Assembly: GCF_002931555.1 (NCBI RefSeq)
Contig: NZ_PSTZ01000007.1
Location: 806,001 to 870,000 of the forward strand
Reading direction: 5' to 3'
Length of the DNA stretch: 64,000 bases
From: Pseudoclavibacter sp. RFBB5
Lineage (GTDB): Bacteria; Actinomycetota; Actinomycetes; Actinomycetales; Microbacteriaceae
Positions within the stretch are counted from its first letter, which is position 1. Every line of letters begins with the position of its first letter. A model generated the notes under the pieces. It worked only from the letters and a program-made list of their open reading frames with translations. It ran no database searches and had not been told where the DNA came from. Shown here one piece after another: positions 40,911 to 47,831 of this stretch. The position numbers were made by a program, and so were the translations under genes.

Positions 40911-41818
40911 CAGTTGAAGCCCTCGGGCATCTGCGCCCACTCGGCGAGTTCTTCCTTCGTCGGTTTGCCGGGATCGCCCGTGAAGGGTTCCTCCCCCTCG
41001 TCCGGTGCGAGGAGCGCCATCGGAGCGTCATCCTGCGGCGGTTCCGTGCCCTCCTCAGGAGCCGGTTCGGGCTCGGTGGCATCCTGGGATGGGGCGGGCT
41101 TCTCCACCTCGGGAGACGGCTGGGGAGCTTCCTGCTCTGCCTGCTCCTTCAGCACCTGCGCGGGCTTCTTCCGAGCGATCGTCGTGCGCTTCGGCTTAGG
41201 CTTCTCCGCCTCGATCGCGGAGTCCGGGACAACCGTCCCGTCCTCGAGCTCCTCGGCCGCGTAGAGGCCCATGAGCATGTCGGACGCGATCAGACGTACG
41301 AGCTCCGAAGTAGCGCGAGCGAGGAGCATCGCCTTCGGCTGCTTCTTCCAGTTGTCCTTGTTCGTCAGCCCCAGCCCACGCGCTCGGTCCATGTCCCAGA
41401 CCGACTCCTGCACGCGGTCGTCGCCCTTGCGCTTCCCGAGCACGATCGCGCGCTCCGAGTTGGACTCGCCGACCCAGATCTCGTGACCGGCGGCCTGCGC
41501 CAGACCTCGAAGCGTGTTCGCTCGGAACGCGGGCGTGCCCTGGATGATGTCGATCGACCGGAGCGCGGCCATCGGGTCCTTGATCCCTACGCCTCGAGCC
41601 GCCATGATCGCGGCCGTCGCGTTGCCTGGGTCGTTCTGGTACTGGTTGGGCACGAACGGCGTCTTCACGAGGGAGCACGCGAAGTTGTAGACGACGGCCA
41701 TGTTGCGTCCGAACTCGAGCAGGTCGTCGGACCCGTATTCCACGCGTTCGATGTACTCGACCTCGGCGGGCGCCACAGACTCCTGCGTCGCGACCTCGGC
41801 GGTGGTGGTGTCGGTCAT
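40910..41818 (-). CDS. RecT-type single-strand annealing protein, 302 aa
   Basis: Phrases of the actinophage RecT group: NQYQNDPGNATAAIMAARGV, MAALRSIDIIQGTPAFRANT, QAAGHEIWVGESNSERAIV, KKQPKAMLLARATSELVRLI. The last 100 residues are a disordered Glu/Pro-rich tail. It anneals homologous single strands during recombination and repair, together with the nuclease encoded at 42021. Confidence 0.85.
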   Translation of the reverse strand: MTDTTTAEVATQESVAPAEVEYIERVEYGSDDLLEFGRNMAVVYNFACSLVKTPFVPNQYQNDPGNATAAIMAARGVGIKDPMAALRSIDIIQGTPAFRANTLRGLAQAAGHEIWVGESNSERAIVLGKRKGDDRVQESVWDMDRARGLGLTNKDNWKKQPKAMLLARATSELVRLIASDMLMGLYAAEELEDGTVVPDSAIEAEKPKPKRTTIARKKPAQVLKEQAEQEAPQPSPEVEKPAPSQDATEPEPAPEEGTEPPQDDAPMALLAPDEGEEPFTGDPGKPTKEELAEWAQMPEGFN

Positions 41819-42024
41819 CGGCCGATCCCTTCTGTGAATGTGGTGCGGGGCGTCTCGATACCGAGTGCCTTGTTGGCGTTGAGCTTCGCGTCGACGGAGT
41901 TCCAGAGCGCGCGGCCGGCGGTGACGTCGACGTGACGGATGCGGCGTCGAAGTGAGGCGAGCTGGACGCCCTGGGCAACGGCCGCGATGGCGAGGACGAG
42001 CACGACGACGGCGAGCGGGCTCAT
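41815..42024 (-). CDS. Small membrane protein, 69 aa
   Basis: One N-terminal helix (LAVVVLVLAIAAVAQGVQLA) and a basic soluble tail. Overlaps both neighbouring genes by ATGA. Its place inside a recombination operon is odd; it might bring replication or recombination to the membrane, or act on the host. Confidence 0.68.
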   Translation of the reverse strand: MSPLAVVVLVLAIAAVAQGVQLASLRRRIRHVDVTAGRALWNSVDAKLNANKALGIETPRTTFTEGIGR

Positions 42025-42830
42025 GCCGCTGCCCCCGGGCGCAGCTGCTCGCCCTTCCACTCCGCAGCGACTTCCTTGTCGGAGATCGACCGCGCGATGC
42101 CGGCGGCGTAGGAGAACGTCGCCCACGTGGCCGACGAGAACTCCATCGGGTACACCGAGTAGTCGTCCGACCGGACCCAGATCGCCCACAGATCCGTGAT
42201 GCCGAGCTCAGCCATCGAGTGCTCGAGGTTGTCCGCACCGAGGTAGTGGGTGGCGTTCGCGTAGGCCGTGAGCTGCAGCGCCGTCTCCGCGAAGATCCCC
42301 GACCGGTTCGTCTTCCAGTCGGCGAGGATCACTTTGCCGGCATGCTCAGGAAGCTTCGACCGCAGCAGCAGGTCGAACGTGCCGCCGTAGAGCGCCTTGT
42401 CGTTGTAGCAGGGGGTCTCCGTCAGGATGATCTCGACGTCGAAGTCGTCAAGGAACTTCACCGCCGACTCGACGTGCCCCCGGATCTCATCTGGGACTTC
42501 CACCTCCTCCCCGTTAGCCAGCTTCTCCGCGAGGTTGTGAACCTCCGTGCCGCGCTTCGCCGCCCAGTCGCGCTGTCGGTTCTTGGCACCCTTGAGCTCT
42601 GCAAGTCTCTTGGCGACGGGCATCTCGGAGAGCTCGTCCCAGCGGTCGACGGCTTCCTCAGCGGTGACGCGGGACGCCCATTCGACAAGGGCAGGCTTCG
42701 GAATCCCGTTGCCGAGGATCGTGGTAACCCCGTCGAGCTTGATGCCCTTCGGGTTACCACCGGATTCGAGGTAGTAGGCGCGGCCGACCTTGCGGAACGG
42801 CCCGGTGGGCTTCGGCTTCTTCGTCGCCAT
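42021..42830 (-). CDS. Cas4/RecB-like PD-(D/E)XK exonuclease, 269 aa
   Basis: Signature near 160-200: LYGGTFDLLLRSKL, VILADWKTNRSGIF and ALQLTAYANATHYL, giving the Asp, Asp-x-Lys and QxxxY elements. It resects DNA ends and feeds strands to RecT. Length is typical for phage exonucleases. Confidence 0.88.
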   Translation of the reverse strand: MATKKPKPTGPFRKVGRAYYLESGGNPKGIKLDGVTTILGNGIPKPALVEWASRVTAEEAVDRWDELSEMPVAKRLAELKGAKNRQRDWAAKRGTEVHNLAEKLANGEEVEVPDEIRGHVESAVKFLDDFDVEIILTETPCYNDKALYGGTFDLLLRSKLPEHAGKVILADWKTNRSGIFAETALQLTAYANATHYLGADNLEHSMAELGITDLWAIWVRSDDYSVYPMEFSSATWATFSYAAGIARSISDKEVAAEWKGEQLRPGAAA

Positions 42831-42832
42831 GG

Positions 42833-43234
42833 CTATGCCGCCTCTGGACCGTCGGGGCCGTCCGAGAATCCGGGCGACATGCTTGGGAACTCCGACACCC
42901 TCGCTTCGGACAGCGGAGTCTCGAGGTCGAGCTCCGGCTCCACGACCTCGATGGGCAGCTGCTCGTCGCCGGTGCGCTCCGCAGTGAGGCGGTCGAGCAT
43001 CTGGTGCAGCTGCGCAGCATCCTCCCCAGTCGCGACCTCAAGGCGCTTCACCTTGGCGATGGCCTTCACCTCGCCGGTGTCGTCCTTCACGGTGCGAGCG
43101 TCGCGGGTGATCATGACCACCGCGTAGAGCGGCTCGCTGGGCCCGGCCGGTTCGAGGAACACGTCCTCGTAGTCGGCGAGGCCGTTGGTGTCGTTTCCCG
43201 GCAGTCGGCCGGAGAACTGGAACTTGTTGCTCAT
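42833..43234 (-). CDS. Hypothetical protein of the recombination unit, 133 aa
   Basis: ATG 43234 after AGAAGGAG. Soluble, with FQFSGRLPGNDTNGLADYED and a helical middle (EDAAQLHQMLDRLTAERTGD). Commonly found between RusA and Cas4-like nucleases in actinophages; the family name is unknown to me. Confidence 0.7.
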   Translation of the reverse strand: MSNKFQFSGRLPGNDTNGLADYEDVFLEPAGPSEPLYAVVMITRDARTVKDDTGEVKAIAKVKRLEVATGEDAAQLHQMLDRLTAERTGDEQLPIEVVEPELDLETPLSEARVSEFPSMSPGFSDGPDGPEAA

Positions 43235-43662
43235 GGGGTTTCTCCTTCTTCGATACGGGACACGCGGATGCGCGCCCCGGGGGTCTCGTGGGGCAGCGCG
43301 TAGCGCTTGACCTGGGTGGACGCGACGACTTGGGCGTCGTCGACGTAGATGCGTGAGATCGTGAGTGCGTCGAGCACGGCGCGGAGGAGCTTGTCGAGGT
43401 CGGGCTGCACGCTCGGGTGCGGCCTCTTGACGCTCACGCCCCGGTTCATGCGGAACACGACGTCGACCTGTAAGGGTTCGTGCTTGATGAACGTGCCGGC
43501 GAAGTCGCTGGCTGCGGCCTGCACTTCCTCGCGCCAGGCACGGAGCGGCTTCTTGTTGACGTCCACGACGCTGGCGCCGACCGAGCCGTCTGCGCGCTTG
43601 AAGCCGAAGGCCTGCTTGCTGCCCTGCTGGACGGGAGCACCGTCGACGTTGAACTCGATCAC
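43231..43662 (-). CDS. RusA-like Holliday junction resolvase, 143 aa
   Basis: Contains PSVQPDLDKLLRAVLDAL with the catalytic Asp cluster and RIYVDDAQVVAS. RusA resolves four-way junctions from recombination and replication. GTG start overlaps the preceding gene as GTGA. Confidence 0.9.
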   Translation of the reverse strand: MIEFNVDGAPVQQGSKQAFGFKRADGSVGASVVDVNKKPLRAWREEVQAAASDFAGTFIKHEPLQVDVVFRMNRGVSVKRPHPSVQPDLDKLLRAVLDALTISRIYVDDAQVVASTQVKRYALPHETPGARIRVSRIEEGETP

Positions 43663-43898
43663 AGCGCGACCCAGTCGAAGTGCGCGGGGTTCACGCGACC
43701 GGCTGCCATGCGTGTAGCTGTGCGCAGCACCTGCCGGTGGGCCACCGCACCGAACGGAGCCGACCACGAGGGTGCGAGATCCGTGACGTGCGTCGCGAAG
43801 ACGTGCCACTGACCACGGACAGACCGCACGGAGAACCGCCAGACAGGTAGAGCGGACGGGTACGGAGCCTTGGTCACGGGCGTTTTCGGGTACGACAA
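43659..43898 (-). CDS. Hypothetical early protein, 79 aa
   Basis: TTG 43898 after a GGGGG site; GTG 43877 is the other candidate. Trp- and Arg-rich (VWRFSVRSVRGQWHVFATHV, SAPFGAVAHRQVLRTATRM); small alpha/beta protein of unknown role. Confidence 0.62.
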   Translation of the reverse strand: MSYPKTPVTKAPYPSALPVWRFSVRSVRGQWHVFATHVTDLAPSWSAPFGAVAHRQVLRTATRMAAGRVNPAHFDWVAL

Positions 43899-43936
43899 TT
43901 GATGCCCCCTTCCAGAGGGGTGAGATGGGGAACGGC

Positions 43937-44182
43937 TCAGAGAGGCCGGGTGATGAACAGGTCGCGCATCGGGGCGACCTTCTTGCAGGACCTGCAGCGA
44001 GACGTGCGCGAGTCCGAGATGAATGGCGCGAGATGACCGGCGCACGCAGGGCGCCAAGCGAAGGGGCAGTCGAGGTTGCTGCAATGCACGAGCAGTGTGG
44101 CGCGCTGCCAGCACTTCTTACTGCTACAGAGGACGATGATCGTGAAGTCGAGGGCTTCGAGCACCTCTGCCGCGTCAGCCAT
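43937..44182 (-). CDS. Cys-rich zinc-ribbon-like protein, 81 aa
   Basis: Three Cys pairs: CSSKKC, CSNLDCPF and TSRCRSCKK, with conserved spacing for two zinc sites. Located early after the Cro-like gene; may be a transcription or nuclease cofactor. Overlaps the next gene by 8 bp. Confidence 0.68.
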   Translation of the reverse strand: MADAAEVLEALDFTIIVLCSSKKCWQRATLLVHCSNLDCPFAWRPACAGHLAPFISDSRTSRCRSCKKVAPMRDLFITRPL

Positions 44183-44408
44183 GGCCGGCTTCGATCGCTT
44201 CGTCCGCGACCTGCTGGTCACGATGTCGGTCCGTCTCTTCGTCGATGTAGCCGAACGGGTCCGTGTCGCGGTCGTACGGGTCGACCTCAAGTTCCTCTAG
44301 GTCGTCGAGCGCGTCCGCGGCCTCGATGCAGATCCGGCATGCTCGGTAGAGCGCGTAGGCGACGGCGAACAGGCAGCCCATGAGAGCCCAGGACTGGAGC
44401 GGCGTCAT
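44175..44408 (-). CDS. Small membrane protein, 77 aa
   Basis: One helix (WALMGCLFAVAYALYRACRI) then a strongly acidic tail (EAADALDDLEELEVDPYDRD). Overlaps the preceding gene as ATGA. An acidic anchored tail is typical of proteins that bind a basic or metal partner; function unknown. Confidence 0.65.
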   Translation of the reverse strand: MTPLQSWALMGCLFAVAYALYRACRICIEAADALDDLEELEVDPYDRDTDPFGYIDEETDRHRDQQVADEAIEAGHG

Positions 44409-44659
44409 GACCGTTCCCCGAAGCGATCCGTGCTCGTGCGCTTCGTGGACGAGAGCCACTCGAGGTAGTCGGTCCAGTCGTAGACGACGGCTCGGGCGTT
44501 GGCCTTCATGTACGGCGGGCCGTCGCCGCGCTTGCGCTGTTCCTTGAGGGCGGCGACCGTGAGGCCGGGGACTCGCTCGCAGAGTTCAACGGGCGAGAGG
44601 AGGATCGGGGACGATGTGGGGGTGATGCTTGTGACTGGTGCGAGCTTCGGTGCTCCCAT
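44405..44659 (-). CDS. Helix-turn-helix protein (excisionase/AlpA-like), 84 aa
   Basis: SPVELCERVPGLTVAALKEQ, then RGDGPPYMKANARAVVYDWTDYLEWL, the winged-helix layout of excisionase-type proteins (ending with a Tyr/Trp-rich strand). It may be the excision factor for this prophage; another candidate is at 30771. Confidence 0.75.
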   Translation of the reverse strand: MGAPKLAPVTSITPTSSPILLSPVELCERVPGLTVAALKEQRKRGDGPPYMKANARAVVYDWTDYLEWLSSTKRTSTDRFGERS

Positions 44660-44660
44660 G

Positions 44661-44858
44661 TCAGTGGCCTTCCTGTGAGGACTCGCCGAGCTGGGCGAGG
44701 ATGTCGGTGGCGGTGAGCGCGAGCTTCACGGCTTCGGCCGGGTCGCGGGTACTGAGTGCTTCTGCGGTGTGGAGCAGGAGCGCGACGATGGTTTGCCAGC
44801 GGAGGATCGGGAGCGTGATGCTCGCCGTCTCGTCGGTGGTTGTCTGTACAGTTGTCAT
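44661..44858 (-). CDS. Small early protein, 65 aa
   Basis: Thr-rich N-terminus, then an amphipathic helix pair (RWQTIVALLLHTAEALSTRD, AVKLALTATDILAQLGES). ATG after GGAGG. Two bases from the next gene. Role unknown; position suggests an early regulatory or anti-host factor. Confidence 0.65.
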   Translation of the reverse strand: MTTVQTTTDETASITLPILRWQTIVALLLHTAEALSTRDPAEAVKLALTATDILAQLGESSQEGH

Positions 44859-44887
44859 TCGATGGACCTCCAGCTAGGTCTGTCATC

Positions 44888-44917
44888 GGGTCCCAGTGGT
44901 AGCCGCCGCTGGGGCCC
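44888..44917 (-). terminator. Hairpin between Cro-like gene and downstream early genes
   Basis: GGGCCCCAG pairs with CTGGGACCC (one mismatch), 12-nt loop, without U run. It lies right after the Cro-like stop and could be an attenuator or a site for antitermination. Confidence 0.4.
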
Positions 44918-44929
44918 TTCTTTGTCAGC

Positions 44930-45223
44930 TCAGGCCGCGACTTCGGCGGTCTGCGCGAGTTCGATCGCCGGCTGAGCGGGAGCCGTCTCCCAGTCGAGCT
45001 GTGCGGAGCGGAGCAGGTCAGCGACGGTGATGCCGAGGTAGTTCGCGATGCGCTCGATCTCGTCCGTGTTGAACGGCTTCTCGTAGCGGAGTCGCTCGTA
45101 GATCGCGTTGCTGCTGAGCTCGAGAGCTTCGGTGAGGTTGACGCCCGACTTGTCACGTCGGGCAAGTTCCGCCTTCACTGCCCGGATGATCCGAGTGGAA
45201 GTGGGGGTAAGTCCGTTTGCCAT
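44930..45223 (-). CDS. Cro-like DNA-binding protein, 97 aa
   Basis: XRE helix-turn-helix: LTEALELSSNAIYERLRYEK, PFNTDEIERIANYLGI, and ends after a linker. Its core is closely related to the divergent repressor at 45310 (both contain RLRxEKPFNTxxIExIAxxLG). The start has no ribosome binding site but lies 6 nt after TACATT, so it is probably leaderless. It opens the early operon. Confidence 0.88.
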   Translation of the reverse strand: MANGLTPTSTRIIRAVKAELARRDKSGVNLTEALELSSNAIYERLRYEKPFNTDEIERIANYLGITVADLLRSAQLDWETAPAQPAIELAQTAEVAA

Positions 45224-45309
45224 GCCAAGAATGTACCTAGTTGGGTACAGATACACAACTCAACTAGGTACAAACTTGTGAAAGTACCCGGATTGGGTAC
45301 TATGTACAT
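45224..45309. promoter_or_regulatory. Immunity operator region with two divergent leaderless promoters
   Basis: Minus promoter: TTGTGT (45258-45253), 17 bp, TACATT (45235-45230), 6 nt to ATG 45223. Plus promoter: TTGTGA (45276-45281), 16 bp, TACTAT (45298-45303), 6 nt to GTG 45310. Three related dyads overlap them: GTACC-TAGTTG-GGTAC (45233-45248), a 13/16 match on the other strand (45271-45256), and GTACCC-GGATT-GGGTAC (45284-45300). These are candidate operators for the two related regulators. Confidence 0.8.
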
Positions 45310-45681
45310 GTGATCAAGAGAGCAGTCGGAGAAGCCTCCGAGTTCAGCCGCCGAGTCGTCCGCATCATCGAGGACGCCGTGGGCAAGTCGGGAGTGTCCA
45401 TCTCGCAGTTCCTTGCGGAGGCGGGCATGTCGCGGAACTACTACTACACGCGACTCCGTGGCGAGAAGCCCTTCAACACCAACGACATCGAAGCGATCGC
45501 CGACGCTCTCGGCCTCGATGCGATGGAGATCCTGATGGGCGCCGCACAGCCAACCGGCGCGCGCGTCACGGAGATCCGACCCAAGGTCACCGACGAACCC
45601 AACTGGGACGAGCTCGACAAGGGCCGCAAGGTCGCGAAGAAGAAGTCCTCAGCCGAAGAGCTTGACCCCGACCAGGACTAG
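45310..45681 (+). CDS. Immunity repressor (XRE family), 123 aa
   Basis: HTH core SISQFLAEAGMSRNYYYTRL, GEKPFNTNDIEAIADALGLD. C-terminal tail basic and acidic, likely flexible. Divergent from a Cro-like paralogue, followed by an ImmA-type protease and integrase, as in prophages where ImmA removes the repressor at induction. Leaderless GTG start. It would hold the early promoter off in the lysogen. Confidence 0.87.
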   Translation: MIKRAVGEASEFSRRVVRIIEDAVGKSGVSISQFLAEAGMSRNYYYTRLRGEKPFNTNDIEAIADALGLDAMEILMGAAQPTGARVTEIRPKVTDEPNWDELDKGRKVAKKKSSAEELDPDQD

Positions 45682-45712
45682 CTATGTCGGTGGTCGACGA
45701 GAGCATGGCGGC

Positions 45713-46105
45713 ATGTTCCTCTTCGACCTCGCAGAATGCCTCGGGATACCCGTGCACTGGCGACGCCAGATGGACGACGTCGGTGCTTGGTATCCAGACC
45801 ACGGATGCATCGCCCTCCACGAAGGGCAGACCTGGGCAGAGATCAGATGCGTCCTCGGTCACGAGCTCGGACACGCAGTGCTGGGACACGAAGACGACTC
45901 CCCCAAGAACGAAGCGGCAGCCGACCGCTGGGCAGCCAACGCCCTCCTCAGCGCCGACGCCGTCGCCGAGTGTGCCCGCCACTACCCGCACAACCCCGAG
46001 AAGTGGTGCCACGAGCTCGACGTGACGCCCGACATCCTTCGCGCATGGTTGCGCGACCCCGACAACTACGCCGCAGCAGAGGATCTACTCGACCTCGTGA
46101 CGTGA
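45713..46105 (+). CDS. ImmA/IrrE-type metallopeptidase, 130 aa
   Basis: HELGH at 50-54 binds zinc, with NEAAADRWAA (66-75) supplying the third ligand, as in ImmA of ICEBs1, which cleaves the immunity repressor. 31 bp after the repressor stop. Likely triggers induction under stress (inference from family). Confidence 0.9.
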   Translation: MFLFDLAECLGIPVHWRRQMDDVGAWYPDHGCIALHEGQTWAEIRCVLGHELGHAVLGHEDDSPKNEAAADRWAANALLSADAVAECARHYPHNPEKWCHELDVTPDILRAWLRDPDNYAAAEDLLDLVT

Positions 46106-46117
46106 CAGCAGGAGACC

Positions 46118-47212
46118 ATGGCAACGATCGGCAAGTACGAGACAGCGTCCGGCACTCGCTTCCGAGTCCGGTACCGCACCCCTGAGGGCAAGCAAACCGA
46201 CCGCCGCGGCTTCAAGACGAAGAAGCAGGCAAACGACTTCGCCGCGACTGTCGAGGTGTCAAAGCTCCGAGGCGAGTACGTCGCGCCGAGCGCCGGGCGC
46301 AAGACGGTCGGGCAGCTGGCCGTCACATGGTTGGACCAGAAGAAGGCCCTGAAGCCGTCGTCGGAGCGCAGCCTCGAATCGTCTTGGCGCATCCACGTCA
46401 AGCCGAAGTGGGAGAACGAGCCCGTGGGCAAGATCACTCACGCGCGAGTGCAGGCGTGGATCAACGCCGACTTCAAGGGCAAGTCGCCCACCGTCGTGAT
46501 CCGCGCGTACGGTGTGCTCGCCGGCATCCTCGACCTCGCCGTCCGCGAGAGGCTCGTCGTTGCGAACCTCGCTCGAGGAGTCGTCGTGCCGCGCAAGGTG
46601 AAGGGCATGCACGACTACCTCACCGTCGAGCAGCTGAAGGCCCTCGTCGACGAGAGTGGCCAGCACGGGGACTTCGTCCTGTTCCTCGGGACCACTGGCC
46701 TGCGATGGGGTGAGGCCGTCGGGCTGCTGGGCAAGCACATCGATCGGAAGCGGAAGCGAGCGACGATCGAGCGCGCCTACGCACAGATGGGTTCCCGCTA
46801 CGAGCTCGGCACTCCGAAGTCGCACGAGATGCGGTCGGTGCCGATCCCGGAGCGTGTGCTGAAGCGGATGCCGCTGGTCATGCCTGGCGCGCACGTGTGG
46901 GCGCTCAAGGGCGTGGACGCACCGATCCCGCGGCCGTCGCCGGAGTCGGGGTGGTTCGCTCAAGCGGTCGCGAGATGCATGAAGGCGGACTCCACGTTCC
47001 CGCGGGTCAGCCCGCACGATCTGCGGCACACGGCCGTGAGCCTGGCTGTCTCGGCCGGAGCCAACGTGAAGGCTATCCAGCGCATGGTTGGGCACGCCTC
47101 CGCGGCGATGACGCTCGACGTCTACGCCGACCTCTTCGACGATGATCTGGACGCCGTGGGTGATGCGTTGAATGCAGTTGTGGGCAGAATGTGGGCAGAC
47201 GCCGCTTCCTGA
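46118..47212 (+). CDS. int: Tyrosine site-specific integrase, 364 aa
   Basis: N-terminal arm-binding part (VRYRTPEGKQTDRRGFKTKK), a SAM-like core-binding domain (about 62-155) and a catalytic domain with Arg196 (TGLRWGE), Lys234, His300-x2-Arg303 (PHDLRHTAVS), His326 (VGHASAAMT) and Tyr336. Ends 23 bp before attR; its last 34 bp hold a putative arm-type repeat. It integrates into the ssrA 3' end. Confidence 0.97.
   Translation: MATIGKYETASGTRFRVRYRTPEGKQTDRRGFKTKKQANDFAATVEVSKLRGEYVAPSAGRKTVGQLAVTWLDQKKALKPSSERSLESSWRIHVKPKWENEPVGKITHARVQAWINADFKGKSPTVVIRAYGVLAGILDLAVRERLVVANLARGVVVPRKVKGMHDYLTVEQLKALVDESGQHGDFVLFLGTTGLRWGEAVGLLGKHIDRKRKRATIERAYAQMGSRYELGTPKSHEMRSVPIPERVLKRMPLVMPGAHVWALKGVDAPIPRPSPESGWFAQAVARCMKADSTFPRVSPHDLRHTAVSLAVSAGANVKAIQRMVGHASAAMTLDVYADLFDDDLDAVGDALNAVVGRMWADAAS
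47179..47197 (+). repeat. Putative integrase arm-type site, right arm
   Basis: Same 19 bp as 965-983 (TGTGGGCA-GAA-TGTGGGCA), located inside the last codons of the integrase gene. Same orientation as the left copy. Confidence 0.6.
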
Positions 47213-47230
47213 GCGCTCCCAGAAACAGAA

Positions 47231-47275
47231 AAAGGCCCCGACTCCCCAGTGTTCAACTGGGCAGTCGGGGCCTTC
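47231..47275 (-). terminator. tmRNA terminator
   Basis: On the minus strand GGCCCCGACTGCCCAGT pairs with ACTGGGGAGTCGGGGCC and is followed by TTTTTC. It lies inside the att repeat, so the phage supplies it to the rebuilt ssrA; the left copy of the hairpin sits at attL. Confidence 0.85.
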
Positions 47276-47315
47276 GCTCATGACGTGGGTTTCGTGGAGA
47301 TGGGGGGAATCGAAC
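47236..47315. repeat. attR: right 80-bp attachment repeat
   Basis: Identical to 781-860. It covers the last 21 nt of tmRNA plus the downstream terminator, so integration swaps in an equal sequence and keeps tmRNA functional. The edge at 47316 continues into ssrA. Confidence 0.95.
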
Positions 47316-47660
47316 CCCCGTCCACAACTACGAAACCGCGGCTTCTCCGGGTGCAGTCTGTCTACTGTTCTACTTGGCTCCGATCATGGGGACAGACACC
47401 TTGATCGACGAGCCCAGTTCCAGTGCAAGTCCCGTGGTGCCCTGAAACACAACACCACAGCAAGTTCCCTTAATGACGCCAGCTACCGGAGCGGGAACAC
47501 CCCCGGGCTGACGGACTATCGGACTCGCTTAAGCAGCGAGGGCGAAGTCGGTGCGCTTAGCGTTAGCACCTATGTTTTGCGAGGGGCGTTTACGAGATAA
47601 CCCCGCATCCTCGACCCGCTTCACGCCGATTCACCAGTCATGTCGAAACCGATCATCCCC
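47295..47660 (-). ncRNA. ssrA: tmRNA (transfer-messenger RNA)
   Basis: 366 nt. The 5' end GGGGAUG pairs with the 3' CAUCUCC acceptor stem; the T-arm reads GGGGGTTCGATTCCCCC. CCA is not encoded. The tag reading frame (minus 47567-47529) gives ANAKRTDFALAA and stop, the actinobacterial degradation tag. It rescues stalled ribosomes together with SmpB (50039). It is the prophage integration target and remains intact. Confidence 0.97.
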
Positions 47661-47710
47661 GTGAGCCGAGTCTCCTCGGCGGCGTTCCACGTCATGAGCT
47701 CTGTTGAGTT

Positions 47711-47736
47711 GCAGCTGCCAGAAGAACTGGCAGCTC
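47711..47736. other. Hairpin upstream of ssrA
   Basis: GCAGCTGCCAG pairs with CTGGCAGCTCC (one mismatch at the end) around AAGAA, 50 nt upstream of the tmRNA 5' end. It may be part of the tmRNA precursor or regulate the divergent gene at 47832. A TTGACG box on the minus strand (47751-47746) is a possible -35 for ssrA, without a clear -10. Confidence 0.35.
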
Positions 47737-47831
47737 CTAAACATACGTCAAGACGGCCGGAAAATCCACGTCCTGGCGTGCTCAGGGCAAGCCTGGAGGC
47801 GATTCCCGGGAGGACCAGTAACCTGAACCCC

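Larger units (their letters stand above)
781..47315. mobile_element. Integrated HK97-type temperate siphovirus prophage at ssrA
   Basis: The boundaries are set by an exact 80-bp direct repeat at both ends that includes the 3' end of tmRNA. Between the repeats lie integrase, repressor, early replication and recombination genes, terminase, portal, capsid, tail and lysis genes in the usual siphovirus order. All essential structural classes are present and open, so the prophage looks complete and possibly inducible (inference). Late and early genes run on the minus strand; integrase, repressor and accessory genes run on the plus strand. Confidence 0.95.

Noticed and set aside
47172-47600. Plus-strand ORF across attR and tmRNA
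   Set aside because: It reads through the structured tmRNA gene; translation is an artefact.
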